Shown in pieces: positions 31,175-39,602 of a stretch of 40,703 nucleotides of DNA. The notes under the pieces are model-generated. The model did not search any database, was not told the origin of the DNA, and saw nothing but the letters and a program-made list of their open reading frames with translations. The stretch's first letter is position 1; every line of letters begins with the position of its first letter. Source of the stretch: Streptomyces muensis (GTDB lineage: Bacteria; Actinomycetota; Actinomycetes; Streptomycetales; Streptomycetaceae); contig NZ_JAKEIP010000054.1 in NCBI RefSeq assembly GCF_021474425.1, forward strand, positions 1 to 40,703, given 5' to 3'. A program made the translations under genes and the position numbers.

Positions 31175-31933
31175 ATGACCACCAAGGCCCAGAAGAGCGA
31201 CGACGGCAAAGTACGCGGCCGGTTTCTGCTGAAGCTGTCCGGAGAGGCCTTCTCCGGCGGTGGCGGCCTCGGCGTCGACCCGGACGTGGTGCACAAGATC
31301 GCCCGCGAGATCGCGGCCGTCGTACGCGACGGCGCGCAGGTCGCGGTCGTCATCGGCGGCGGCAACTTCTTCCGCGGCGCCGAACTCCAGCAGCGCGGCA
31401 TGGACCGGGCCCGCTCCGACTACATGGGCATGCTCGGCACCGTGATGAACTGCCTCGCCCTCCAGGACTTCCTGGAGAAGGAGGGCATCGACTCCCGGGT
31501 GCAGACCGCCATCACCATGGGGCAGGTCGCCGAGCCGTACATCCCGCTGCGCGCCGTACGGCACCTGGAGAAGGGCCGCGTGGTCATCTTCGGCGCCGGT
31601 ATGGGCATGCCGTACTTCTCCACCGACACCACCGCCGCCCAGCGTGCCCTGGAGATCGACGCCGAGGCGCTGCTCATGGGCAAGAACGGGGTGGACGGGG
31701 TCTACGACTCCGACCCCAAGCGCAACCCGGACGCCGTCAAGTTCGACTCCCTCGGCTACGGCGAGGTCATCACCCGCGACCTCAAGGTCGCCGACGCCAC
31801 GGCCATCACCCTGTGCCGCGACAACAAGCTCCCGATCCTCGTCTTCGAGCTCCTGGCGGAGGGCAATATCGCGCGCGCCGTCAAGGGTGAGAAGATCGGC
31901 ACGCTTGTGGGTGAGCAGGGCGGTCGGGGCTGA
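31175..31933 (+). CDS. pyrH: UMP kinase
   Basis: This is a 252-residue hexameric bacterial UMP kinase that makes UDP from UMP. ATG at 31175 gives TTKAQKSDDGKVRGRFLLKL, as in related streptomycetes; an open extension upstream has no support. Motifs are LLKLSGEAF, VVIGGGNFFRG, the allosteric and UMP site segment FGAGMGMPYFSTDTTAAQRA, and LLMGKNGVDGVYDSDP. GGCGGG at 31163-31168 is the likely ribosome binding site. The gap to frr carries a terminator-like stem. Confidence 0.96.
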   Translation: MTTKAQKSDDGKVRGRFLLKLSGEAFSGGGGLGVDPDVVHKIAREIAAVVRDGAQVAVVIGGGNFFRGAELQQRGMDRARSDYMGMLGTVMNCLALQDFLEKEGIDSRVQTAITMGQVAEPYIPLRAVRHLEKGRVVIFGAGMGMPYFSTDTTAAQRALEIDAEALLMGKNGVDGVYDSDPKRNPDAVKFDSLGYGEVITRDLKVADATAITLCRDNKLPILVFELLAEGNIARAVKGEKIGTLVGEQGGRG

Positions 31934-31957
31934 CGCTCCGACAACTCAGACGACAAA

Positions 31958-31978
31958 CCCGTCCGGGGGACGGACGGG
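31958..31978 (+). terminator. Terminator after pyrH
   Basis: CCCGTCCG at 31958-31965 and CGGACGGG at 31971-31978 are perfect inverted repeats with a 5-nt loop, 24 bp after pyrH. Confidence 0.7.
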
Positions 31979-31987
31979 ACGGACCCT

Positions 31988-32017
31988 GACCGGGGGATGG
32001 ACAATGTCCTGCCGGTC
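31988..32017 (+). promoter_or_regulatory. Second hairpin in the frr leader
   Basis: GACCGG at 31988-31993 pairs with CCGGTC at 32012-32017, and inside GGAC at 31999-32002 pairs with GTCC at 32006-32009. It follows the pyrH terminator by 9 bp and may act with it to set frr expression. Confidence 0.5.
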
Positions 32018-32112
32018 GGGAACCGTGCAGGAAGAAGACGCGACGCAGCCGGCCGCCGCCCCCACCCAGGAACCGCAGCCGGGCCTTTACTCAAGACACG
32101 CAGGAGCAAGTG

Positions 32113-32670
32113 GTGATCGAAGAGACCCTCCTCGAGGCCGAGGAGAAGATGGAGAAGGCCGTCGTGGTCGCCAAGGAGGACTTCGCCGCGATCCGCACCG
32201 GCCGTGCGCACCCGGCGATGTTCAACAAGATCGTGGCCGACTACTACGGTGCGCCGACGCCGATCAACCAGCTGGCTTCGTTCTCCGTGCCGGAGCCGCG
32301 CATGGCCGTCGTGACCCCGTTCGACAAGAGCGCGCTGCGCAACATCGAGCAGGCGATCCGCGACTCCGACCTCGGCGTCAACCCGAGCAACGACGGCAAC
32401 ATCATCCGAGTGGTGTTCCCCGAGCTCACCGAGGAGCGCCGCCGCGACTACATCAAGGTCGCCAAGGGCAAGGCCGAGGACGCGCGCGTGTCCATCCGCT
32501 CCGTGCGCCGCAAGGCCAAGGACGCCATCGACAAGCTGATCAAGGACGGCGAGATCGGCGAGGACGAGGGCCGTCGTGCGGAGAAGGAGCTCGACGACAC
32601 CACGCACAAGTACGTCGCGCAGGTGGACGAGCTCCTGAAGCACAAGGAAGCGGAGCTGCTCGAGGTCTGA
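32113..32670 (+). CDS. frr: Ribosome recycling factor
   Basis: This is a 185-residue factor that, with EF-G, splits the post-termination ribosome. The GTG at 32113 (rather than the adjacent GTG at 32110) gives the usual 185 residues and a 6-bp spacing from AGGAG at 32102-32106. It begins IEETLLEAEEKMEKAVVVAK and has IRTGRAHPAMFNKIVADYYG, RVVFPELTEERRRDYIKVAK and VRRKAKDAIDKLIKDGEIGE. The stop overlaps the cdsA start by 1 bp (TGATG). Confidence 0.97.
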   Translation: MIEETLLEAEEKMEKAVVVAKEDFAAIRTGRAHPAMFNKIVADYYGAPTPINQLASFSVPEPRMAVVTPFDKSALRNIEQAIRDSDLGVNPSNDGNIIRVVFPELTEERRRDYIKVAKGKAEDARVSIRSVRRKAKDAIDKLIKDGEIGEDEGRRAEKELDDTTHKYVAQVDELLKHKEAELLEV

Positions 32671-33827
32671 TGAACGACTCTTCCTGGGGGGCACCGCCAC
32701 AAGCCGGACAAGCCGGTTACTGGGGGGCCGCCGCACGTGGACCTGTCCAGGGGGCTGCCCCGGCGGGTCCCGCGTACGATGCGCCTGAGGCGCAGCAGAC
32801 TCGCCCCATGCCCATCGTGCCCGACGGACCCGCGTATGGCGGAGACCAGGATGACGATCGGGGGGCCGCTCGGCTGAGCGGCCCCTTGTTCCGCGAACAG
32901 CCGCCGCACGCGCGGCCGTACGACACGCCGCAGGCGCGGCCCTCCCAGGCGGCGCCGCAGAATCCGGAGCCCATGCCCGACGCCCCACAGCCGGCGCCCC
33001 AGCCGCAGAAGAAGAGCGCGGGGCGCGACCTGGGTGCGGCCATAGGAGTCGGCGTCGCGCTCGGTGTGGTGATCGTCGCTTCGCTGTTCGTGGTCAAGGC
33101 CGTGTTCGTCGGAGTGGTCGCGGTCGCCGTCGTCGTGGGCCTGTGGGAGCTGACCCGGCGGCTGGAGGAGCGCAAGGGCATCAAGGCGCCCCTCGTCCCG
33201 CTGGCGCTCGGCGGTGCGGCCATGGTGATCGCCGGGTACGTCCGGGGTGCCGAGGGCGCCTGGGTGTCGATGGCGCTGACCGCGCTGGCCGTACTGGTCT
33301 GGCGGATGACCGAGCCACCGGAGGGCTACCTCAAGGACGTCACCGCCGGTGTGTTCGCGGCGTTCTACGTGCCGTTCCTGGCGACGTTCGTCGCGATGAT
33401 GCTGACCGCCGACGACGGCGCCTGGCGGGTCCTGACCTTCCTGCTGCTGACGGTCGTCAGCGACACCGGCGCGTACGCCGTCGGCTGGCGCTTCGGCAAG
33501 CACAAGCTCGCCCCGCGCATCAGCCCCGGCAAGACCCGTGAGGGCCTGCTCGGCGCGGTGAGCTTCGCGATGGTGGCGGGCGCGCTGTGCATGCAGTTCC
33601 TGATCGACGACGGCACGTGGTGGCAGGGGCTGCTGCTGGGCCTCGCGGTCGCCGCCAGCGCCACGCTCGGCGACCTCGGCGAGTCGATGATCAAGCGGGA
33701 CCTGGGCATCAAGGACATGGGCACGCTGCTGCCGGGGCACGGCGGCATCATGGACCGGCTGGACTCGCTGCTGCCCACGGCGCCGGTGGTGTGGCTGCTG
33801 ATGGTGCTGTTCGTGGGGTCGGGCTGA
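32670..33827 (+). CDS. cdsA: CdsA, phosphatidate cytidylyltransferase, with Pro/Gln-rich N-terminal extension
   Basis: This is a 385-residue membrane enzyme that makes CDP-diacylglycerol, the precursor of acidic phospholipids. The family signature is intact near the C-terminus: SMIKRDLGIKDMGTLLPGHG followed by GIMDRLD. About eight membrane helices start near residue 120. The first ~115 residues are a disordered, Pro-, Gln- and Ala-rich cytoplasmic segment (PQAGQAGYWGAAARGPVQG), an extension typical of streptomycetes and absent in E. coli. ATG at 32670 overlaps the frr stop, so the two are coupled. A clear terminator follows. Confidence 0.95.
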   Translation: MNDSSWGAPPQAGQAGYWGAAARGPVQGAAPAGPAYDAPEAQQTRPMPIVPDGPAYGGDQDDDRGAARLSGPLFREQPPHARPYDTPQARPSQAAPQNPEPMPDAPQPAPQPQKKSAGRDLGAAIGVGVALGVVIVASLFVVKAVFVGVVAVAVVVGLWELTRRLEERKGIKAPLVPLALGGAAMVIAGYVRGAEGAWVSMALTALAVLVWRMTEPPEGYLKDVTAGVFAAFYVPFLATFVAMMLTADDGAWRVLTFLLLTVVSDTGAYAVGWRFGKHKLAPRISPGKTREGLLGAVSFAMVAGALCMQFLIDDGTWWQGLLLGLAVAASATLGDLGESMIKRDLGIKDMGTLLPGHGGIMDRLDSLLPTAPVVWLLMVLFVGSG

Positions 33828-33847
33828 CAGGTCGGTCGAACGTCCGG

Positions 33848-33879
33848 AGGCCCCCGTTCTCGCAGAGCGGGGGCTTCTT
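33848..33879 (+). terminator. Intrinsic terminator after cdsA
   Basis: GCCCCCG at 33850-33856 pairs with CGGGGGC at 33868-33874, extended by an outer A-T pair. It is followed by the T-rich CTTCTTG, the most classical intrinsic terminator in the window. Confidence 0.88.
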
Positions 33880-33933
33880 GATGTGTGGGACGATTCCGGT
33901 GTACGCCCTCACAGCGTCGCGAAGGGGGCCGTC

Positions 33934-34383
33934 ATGGCCATCATCCGCGAATCCATCGACGTCGACCGGCCACCCGGCGAGGTCTACGCGTATATCACCG
34001 ACCCGTCCCATCTGCCCGAGTGGCAGCTGAGCGCCGTCGCCGCAGAACCCCTCGACGAAGGGCCGATCCACACCGGCTCCCGGGTCCGGGTCACCCGGCG
34101 CGTCGGCAGCCGCGAGGTCGCGATGACCGTGCAGTTCGACGAGCTCGACCCTCCGCACAGCTGGGATCTGCACGGGGTCGACGGCCCCGTCAGGCCCCGT
34201 ACCCACGGGGAGATCGAGCCGCTCGACGACGGTCGCCGCTCCCGCGTGACGATCGACCTCGACTTCGAAGGGCACGGCCTCGGCAAGGTCCTGGTACCCC
34301 TCGTCGTCCGCCCGCAGGTCCGCAAGGAACTCCCGCGCGACGAGCAACTCCTCAAGGACAGGCTGGAACGCTCGACCGACTAG
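33934..34383 (+). CDS. SRPBCC (polyketide cyclase/START-like) family protein
   Basis: This is a 149-residue protein with the helix-grip fold. It begins MAIIRESIDVDRPPGEVYAY, where the PPGEVYAYITDPSHLPEWQ segment is the typical first helix and WQ bend of the family. Later strands are SREVAMTVQFDELDPPHSWD and RRSRVTIDLDFEGHGLG, with a C-terminal helix VRKELPRDEQLLKDRL. These proteins bind hydrophobic ligands, and no catalytic residues or ligand can be named. AGGGGG lies just before ATG at 33934. It stands alone between the cdsA terminator and rlmN. Confidence 0.85.
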   Translation: MAIIRESIDVDRPPGEVYAYITDPSHLPEWQLSAVAAEPLDEGPIHTGSRVRVTRRVGSREVAMTVQFDELDPPHSWDLHGVDGPVRPRTHGEIEPLDDGRRSRVTIDLDFEGHGLGKVLVPLVVRPQVRKELPRDEQLLKDRLERSTD

Positions 34384-34438
34384 TGATCATCCCGGGCGTG
34401 GATTCCGTCGCAAGTTGATCTGCGACACTGGTACAGCC

Positions 34439-35545
34439 ATGCCTAAGCCCGGAGAACTCACTTTCGTCGCCCCGCGCGGAGCCAAGAAGCCGCCGCGGCA
34501 TCTTGCCGATCTCACGCCCGGTGAGCGTAAGGACGCTGTCGCCGCGATCGGGGAGAAGCCGTTTCGTGCCAAGCAGCTCTCGCAGCACTACTTCGCGCGG
34601 TACGCGCACGACCCGGAGCAGTGGACCGACATCCCGGCCGGTTCGCGGGACAAGCTGCGCGAGGAGCTGTTTCCCGAGCTGATGACCGTCGTACGGCATC
34701 TGTCGACGGACCAGGGCGACACGCGCAAGACGCTGTGGCGGCTGTTCGACGGGACGCTCGTCGAGTCCGTGCTGATGCGGTATCCGGACCGGGTGACCAT
34801 GTGCATCAGTTCGCAGGCCGGGTGCGGGATGAACTGTCCGTTCTGCGCCACCGGGCAGGCGGGGCTGGACCGGAATCTGTCGACCGCCGAGATCGTGCAT
34901 CAGATCGTGGACGGGATGCGGGCGCTGCGGGACGGGGAGGTCCCCGGGGGGCCTGCTCGGCTGTCCAACATCGTCTTCATGGGGATGGGCGAGCCGCTCG
35001 CCAACTACAACCGGGTCGTGGGGGCCATCCGGCGGCTGACCGATCCCGAGCCTGACGGGCTCGGGCTGTCGCAGCGCGGGATCACCGTCTCGACCGTCGG
35101 TCTCGTCCCGGCCATCCACCGGTTCGCCGACGAGGGCTTCAAGTGCCGGCTCGCGATCTCGCTGCACGCCCCCGACGACGAGCTGCGCGACACCCTCGTC
35201 CCCGTCAACACGCGGTGGAAGGTGCGGGAGGTCCTCGACGCCGGGTTCGAGTACGTCGGCAAGAGCGGACGGCGGCTGTCGATCGAGTACGCCCTCATCC
35301 GGGACATCAACGACCAGGCCTGGCGTGGTGACCGGCTCGGGCGGCTGCTCAAGGGCAAGCCGGTGCATGTGAACCTGATTCCGCTGAACCCGACGCCGGG
35401 GTCGAAGTGGACCGCGTCCCGGCCCGAGGACGAGAAGGCGTTCGTCGAGGCCATCGCCGCCCATGGTGTGCCGGTGACGATCCGGGACACCCGTGGTCAG
35501 GAGATCGACGGAGCGTGCGGACAGCTCGCCGCGACCGAGCGGTAG
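34439..35545 (+). CDS. rlmN: RlmN, dual-specificity rRNA/tRNA adenine-2 methyltransferase
   Basis: This is a 368-residue radical-SAM enzyme that methylates A2503 of 23S rRNA and A37 of some tRNAs. The iron-sulfur motif C129-GMN-C133-PF-C136 is present, as is the resolving cysteine Cys360 in GACGQL. MGMGEPLANYNRV and GITVSTVGLVP are family motifs. ATG at 34439 gives MPKPGELTFVAPRGAKKPPR. No clear ribosome binding site lies before it, and TACAGC at 34432-34437 lies too close to act for this start. The gene is independent of its neighbours and just precedes the TPP riboswitch. Confidence 0.96.
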   Translation: MPKPGELTFVAPRGAKKPPRHLADLTPGERKDAVAAIGEKPFRAKQLSQHYFARYAHDPEQWTDIPAGSRDKLREELFPELMTVVRHLSTDQGDTRKTLWRLFDGTLVESVLMRYPDRVTMCISSQAGCGMNCPFCATGQAGLDRNLSTAEIVHQIVDGMRALRDGEVPGGPARLSNIVFMGMGEPLANYNRVVGAIRRLTDPEPDGLGLSQRGITVSTVGLVPAIHRFADEGFKCRLAISLHAPDDELRDTLVPVNTRWKVREVLDAGFEYVGKSGRRLSIEYALIRDINDQAWRGDRLGRLLKGKPVHVNLIPLNPTPGSKWTASRPEDEKAFVEAIAAHGVPVTIRDTRGQEIDGACGQLAATER

Positions 35546-35587
35546 TCTGGCCACCGTAAGACCGCCGTAAGTACATCTTCATATTCC

Positions 35588-35682
35588 GACAGGGGAGCGC
35601 CACAGCGCTGAGAGTGCGGCGATCGGGCCGCAGACCCTCTGAACCTCGCCCAGGTCATTCTGGGTAGGAAGTTCGGTCACTA
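35588..35682 (+). promoter_or_regulatory. TPP riboswitch (THI element)
   Basis: The conserved core is plain: GACAGGGGAGCG, then GCTGAGAGTGCGGC, then GACCCTCTGAACCT, then GTCATTCTGGGTAGGAAGTTCGG in pieces. These are the P1-P5 and pyrimidine and pyrophosphate helices of the thiamine pyrophosphate aptamer. It precedes a thiamine ABC transporter operon, the expected target, and would lower expression when TPP is abundant. Confidence 0.96.
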
Positions 35683-35695
35683 CTCAAGCTGTTGC

Positions 35696-35732
35696 GCCCT
35701 GCCCGGGACCCCTCAGGGGTCGTGGGCAGGGC
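35696..35732 (+). terminator. Hairpin downstream of the TPP aptamer
   Basis: GCCCTGCCC at 35696-35704 pairs with GGGCAGGGC at 35724-35732. Inside, GACCCC at 35707-35712 pairs with GGGGTC at 35716-35721. This is a stable 15-pair hairpin between the aptamer and thiB, and may be a transcription terminator of the riboswitch. Confidence 0.6.
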
Positions 35733-35741
35733 CGCGTCTCT

Positions 35742-35759
35742 TCCTGGTCACCCAGGAGG
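35742..35759 (+). promoter_or_regulatory. Hairpin covering the thiB ribosome binding site
   Basis: TCCTGG at 35742-35747 pairs with CCAGGA at 35752-35757 around a 4-nt loop. The AGGA it hides is the first part of the thiB Shine-Dalgarno AGGAGG (35754-35759), 6 bp before the GTG. It suggests translational control by the riboswitch. Confidence 0.6.
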
Positions 35760-35765
35760 AATTCA

Positions 35766-36878
35766 GTGAGCAACACCCATAAGAGGATCACCCGTCAGCG
35801 GTGCGCGGCCGTTGTCGTGGGCCTCGGCATGGTCGGACTGTCCGCGTGCGGGTCGTCCGACTCCCAGGGCTCCGACACCGGCGGCTCCGGCTCCGGCTCC
35901 AAGACCGTCACGCTCGTCGCCCATGACTCGTGGGCCGTCTCGAAGGACGTCATCGCCGCCTTCGAGAAGCAGTCCGGGTACAAGGTCAAGGTCCTGGAGG
36001 ACGGTGACGCCGGGCAGGCCGTCAACAAGGCCATCCTCACCAAGGACAACCCGCAGGGCGACGTCTTCTTCGGCGTCGACAACACCCTGCTCTCGCGGGC
36101 TCTCGACAACGACCTGTTCCAGTCGTACGAGCCGAAGGGCTCCGATCTCGTACTGCCCGAGTACCGGGCCGACCAGGACCAGCACCGGGTCACTCCGATC
36201 GACACCGGCGACATCTGCGTCAACTACGACAGGGCGTACTTCAGCGAGCACAAGCTGGCCCCGCCGACGTCGTACGACGACCTGGTCAAGCCCGCCTACA
36301 AGGATCTCCTCGTCACCGAGAACGCCTCCACCTCCTCGCCCGGGCTCGGCTTCCTGCTCGGGACCGCCGCCAAGTACGGCGACGACGGTTGGGAGGACTA
36401 CTGGAAGAAGCTCAAGGCGAACGGCGTGAAGGTCGTCGACGGCTGGGAGCAGGCCTACAATGAGGAGTTCTCCGGGTCCGCCGGCGGCAAGAAGGCGGGG
36501 GCCGACCGGCCGCTCGTCGTGTCGTACGCCTCCTCGCCGCCCGCCGAGGTGATCTACGGCGACCCGAAGCCGACGACCGCGCCGACGGGGGTCGCGACGG
36601 GCACCTGCTTCCGGCAGGTCGAGTACGCCGGTCTGCTGAGCAACGCCGAGAACGCGGCGGGCGGCAAGGCGCTCCTCGACTTCATGCTCACCAAGACCTT
36701 CCAGGACGACATGCCGCTGAACATGTTCGTCTACCCGGTGCGGGAGGGCGCCCAGGTGCCCGAGGAGTTCACGAAGTTCGGGCCGCAGGCCAAGGATCCC
36801 GAGACGATGGACCCGGCGAAGATCGCCGACAACCGTGACGACTGGGTCAAGTCGTGGACCTCGCTCGTACTGAAGTAG
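35766..36878 (+). CDS. thiB: ThiB, thiamine ABC transporter substrate-binding lipoprotein
   Basis: This is a 370-residue extracytoplasmic lipoprotein. The signal peptide ends in the lipobox LSAC (AAVVVGLGMVGLSACGSS), where the Cys would be lipidated. The mature part is a type 2 periplasmic-binding fold with TLVAHDSWAVSKDVIAAFEK, VFFGVDNTLLSRAL and VRYA-type edges such as PLVVSYASSPPAEV. The ligand, thiamine or TPP, is inferred from the TPP riboswitch and ThiP/ThiQ neighbours. GTG at 35766 follows AGGAGG. The stop overlaps the thiP start by 25 bp. Confidence 0.94.
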   Translation: MSNTHKRITRQRCAAVVVGLGMVGLSACGSSDSQGSDTGGSGSGSKTVTLVAHDSWAVSKDVIAAFEKQSGYKVKVLEDGDAGQAVNKAILTKDNPQGDVFFGVDNTLLSRALDNDLFQSYEPKGSDLVLPEYRADQDQHRVTPIDTGDICVNYDRAYFSEHKLAPPTSYDDLVKPAYKDLLVTENASTSSPGLGFLLGTAAKYGDDGWEDYWKKLKANGVKVVDGWEQAYNEEFSGSAGGKKAGADRPLVVSYASSPPAEVIYGDPKPTTAPTGVATGTCFRQVEYAGLLSNAENAAGGKALLDFMLTKTFQDDMPLNMFVYPVREGAQVPEEFTKFGPQAKDPETMDPAKIADNRDDWVKSWTSLVLK

Positions 36879-38521
36879 CGGCCTCGCGCAAGAGGGGCGC
36901 GGCGGTGCGGCTCGGCCTCATCGCCGTGCCCGTCGCGTTCTTCGCGCTCTTCTTCGCCTACCCCGTCACCGCGATCGTCGCGCGCGGTCTCCAGGTCGAC
37001 GGGGTCTGGCAGTTCGGGCGGCTGTGGGACGTGCTCGGGGAGTCCGACATCCGGCACGTCCTGTGGTTCACCACGTGGCAGGCGCTCGCCTCCACCGCGC
37101 TGACCCTGCTGATCGCACTGCCCGGCGCCTACGTCTTCGCCCGCTTCGACTTCCCCGGCAAACAGATCCTGCGTGCCGTCGTCACCATCCCCTTCGTGCT
37201 GCCGACGGTCGTCGTCGGCACGGCGTTCCTGGCGCTTCTCGGCCGCGGCGGACTCCTCGACGAGCTGTGGGGCGTACGGCTCGACACGACGGTGTGGGCC
37301 ATCCTGCTGGCGCACGTCTTCTTCAACTACGCCGTCGTCGTACGGACCGTCGGCGGCCTGTGGGCACAGCTCGACCCGCGGCAGGAGGAGGCCGCGCGGA
37401 TGCTCGGGGCGTCCCGCCTCACCGCGTGGCGTACCGTCACCCTGCCGGCCCTCGGGCCCGCCGTGGCCGCCGCCGCGCTCATGGTCTTCCTGTTCACCTT
37501 CACCTCCTTCGGCGTGGTGCAGATCCTCGGCGGCCCGACCTTCTCCACCCTCGAAGTGGAGATCTACCGGCAGACCTCCGAGATCTTCGACCTGTCCACC
37601 GCCGCCGTCCTGACGATCATCCAGTTCCTCGCGGTGGGCGCGATCCTCGCCGTGCACGCCTGGACGGTACGGCGGCGGGAGAGCGCCCTGCGCCTGGTGG
37701 ACGCCTCGGTCACCGCGCGGCGGCCGCGCGGGGCGGGGCAGTGGGCGCTGCTGGCCGGCGTCCTGGCCGTCATCGTCGTACTCCTGCTGCTGCCGCTCGC
37801 CGTGCTGGTGCAACGGTCGCTGGACGCGCCCGACTTCGGCTACTACCGGGCGCTGACCGACGCCGACGGCGGGGTCTTCCTCGTCGCGCCGATCGAGGCG
37901 ATCGGCAACTCGCTGCAGTACGCCGTCGTCGCCACGCTCATCGCCGTGCTGATCGGCGGTCTTGCGGCGGCCGCGCTGACCCGGCGGGACGCGGGGCGGT
38001 TCGTACGGGGCTTCGACGCGCTGTTGATGCTGCCGCTCGGGGTGTCCGCGGTGACGGTCGGGTTCGGGTTCCTGATCGCCCTGGACGAGCCGCCACTCGA
38101 TCTGAGAAGTACGTGGATCCTGGTGCCGCTGGCCCAGGCGCTGGTCGGGGTGCCCTTCGTCGTACGGACCATGCTGCCCGTGCTGCGGGCCGTGGACCAG
38201 CGGCTGCGCGAGGCGGCGTCGGTGCTGGGGGCCTCGCCGTGGCGGGTCTGGCGGGAGGTGGATCTGCCCATGGTGCGGCGGGCGCTGCTGATCGCGGCCG
38301 GGTTCGCCTTCGCGGTGTCGCTCGGGGAGTTCGGCGCGACCGTGTTCATCGCGCGGCCCGACAACCCGACACTGCCGGTCGCCGTGGCCCGCCTGCTGGG
38401 GCGGGCCGGTGAACTCAACTACGGGCAGGCGATGGCCCTTTCGACGGTACTGATGGTGGTGTGCGCGGTGGCGCTGCTGGTGCTGGAGCGGCTGCGTACG
38501 GATCGGACGGGGGAGTTCTAG
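36854..38521 (+). CDS. thiP: ThiP, thiamine ABC transporter permease
   Basis: This is a 555-residue permease made of two fused transmembrane halves, each with about six helices. The coupling loops that contact the ATPase are EEAARMLGASRLTAWRTVTL in the first half and REAASVLGASPWRVWREVDL in the second. GTG at 36854 overlaps thiB by 25 bp, and an in-frame GTG at 36905 is an alternative. The stop is directly followed by the thiQ ATG. Thiamine specificity is inferred from the operon and riboswitch. Confidence 0.94.
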   Translation: MDLARTEVAASRKRGAAVRLGLIAVPVAFFALFFAYPVTAIVARGLQVDGVWQFGRLWDVLGESDIRHVLWFTTWQALASTALTLLIALPGAYVFARFDFPGKQILRAVVTIPFVLPTVVVGTAFLALLGRGGLLDELWGVRLDTTVWAILLAHVFFNYAVVVRTVGGLWAQLDPRQEEAARMLGASRLTAWRTVTLPALGPAVAAAALMVFLFTFTSFGVVQILGGPTFSTLEVEIYRQTSEIFDLSTAAVLTIIQFLAVGAILAVHAWTVRRRESALRLVDASVTARRPRGAGQWALLAGVLAVIVVLLLLPLAVLVQRSLDAPDFGYYRALTDADGGVFLVAPIEAIGNSLQYAVVATLIAVLIGGLAAAALTRRDAGRFVRGFDALLMLPLGVSAVTVGFGFLIALDEPPLDLRSTWILVPLAQALVGVPFVVRTMLPVLRAVDQRLREAASVLGASPWRVWREVDLPMVRRALLIAAGFAFAVSLGEFGATVFIARPDNPTLPVAVARLLGRAGELNYGQAMALSTVLMVVCAVALLVLERLRTDRTGEF

Positions 38522-39577
38522 ATGGCACAGGGGCCGCGGGATCCGCAGGGTCCGCACAGTCTGTTGAGTCTGGCGGGTGCGACCGTACGGTTCGACGGAC
38601 GACCCGTGCTGGACCGCGTCGACCTCGAAGTCGCCGAGCACGAGATCGTGTGCGTGCTCGGGCCGAGCGGCAGCGGCAAGTCGACGCTGCTCAGGGCGGT
38701 GGCGGGACTGCAGTCCCTGGACGCCGGGCGGGTGTCGCTCGACGGGCGGGACCAGGCGGCGGTGCCCGCGCACAAGCGGGGCGTCGGGCTGATGTTCCAG
38801 GACCATCAGCTCTTCCCGCAGCGCGACGTCGGCGGCAATGTCGCCTTCGGGGCGCGGATGCACGGTGCCTCGAAGGGCGAACAGGCCGAGCGGGTACGGG
38901 AGTTGCTCGACCTGGTCGGGCTGCCGGGCGCCGCCCGTCGTGCCGTCGCCTCCCTCTCGGGCGGGGAACAGCAGCGGGTGGCGCTGGCCCGTGCGCTCGC
39001 GCCCCGGCCGCGGCTGCTGATGCTGGACGAGCCGCTGGGCCAGCTCGACCGCTCGCTGCGGGAGCGGCTCGTCGTCGAACTCCGGGAGCTGTTCGGACGG
39101 TTGGGCACCACCGTGCTGGCCGTGACGCACGACCAAGGCGAGGCCTTCGCGCTGGCCGACCGGGTCGTGGTGATGCGGGACGGGCGGATCGCCCAGAGCG
39201 GCACGCCGCTGGAGGTGTGGCAGCGGCCCGTGGACGAGTTCGTGGCGCGTTTCCTCGGGTTCGACAACGTGGTCGAGGCGACCGTCGCCGGGGAGGCCGC
39301 GGACACGCCCTGGGGCAAGCTGCCGGTCGGCGAGGGCGCCGCACAGGGGCCGCGGACGCTGCTCGTACGGCCGGCCGGTGTACGGCTCGTGGCCCCCGAC
39401 GCGGGACTGCGCTGCACGGTCACGGCCCGCACCTTCAAGGGCACGCATGTCGCCGTGCACCTTCAGCCGGAGGACGCGCCGCGCCTCGAAGCGGCGTGTG
39501 CGCTGCGGGACGCGCCGGGGGTCGGGGACGAGGTCGGGGTGGAGTTCGACGCGGCGGAAATTGTCGTGCTGGGCTGA
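38522..39577 (+). CDS. thiQ: ThiQ, thiamine ABC transporter ATPase
   Basis: This is a 351-residue ABC ATPase. Walker A GPSGSGKST is near residue 48, the signature LSGGEQQRVALARAL near 144, and Walker B LLMLDEPLGQLD near 164, with the switch His in AVTHDQGEAFALADRV. A C-terminal TOBE-like domain from about 255 to 351 is longer than in enteric ThiQ and resembles CUT1/Fbp-type ATPases. The ATG at 38522 begins immediately after the thiP stop. It is the last gene of thiBPQ. Confidence 0.93.
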   Translation: MAQGPRDPQGPHSLLSLAGATVRFDGRPVLDRVDLEVAEHEIVCVLGPSGSGKSTLLRAVAGLQSLDAGRVSLDGRDQAAVPAHKRGVGLMFQDHQLFPQRDVGGNVAFGARMHGASKGEQAERVRELLDLVGLPGAARRAVASLSGGEQQRVALARALAPRPRLLMLDEPLGQLDRSLRERLVVELRELFGRLGTTVLAVTHDQGEAFALADRVVVMRDGRIAQSGTPLEVWQRPVDEFVARFLGFDNVVEATVAGEAADTPWGKLPVGEGAAQGPRTLLVRPAGVRLVAPDAGLRCTVTARTFKGTHVAVHLQPEDAPRLEAACALRDAPGVGDEVGVEFDAAEIVVLG

Positions 39578-39589
39578 TCGTCCGGCGCA

Positions 39590-39602
39590 TAGGGTGCGGG
39601 GC
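39590..39602 (+). promoter_or_regulatory. -10 box for leaderless gene at 39603
   Basis: TAGGGT at 39590-39595 is followed by 7 bp and ATG at 39603. The segment TAGGGTGCGG matches the one before sipZ. No ribosome binding site is present. Confidence 0.55.
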
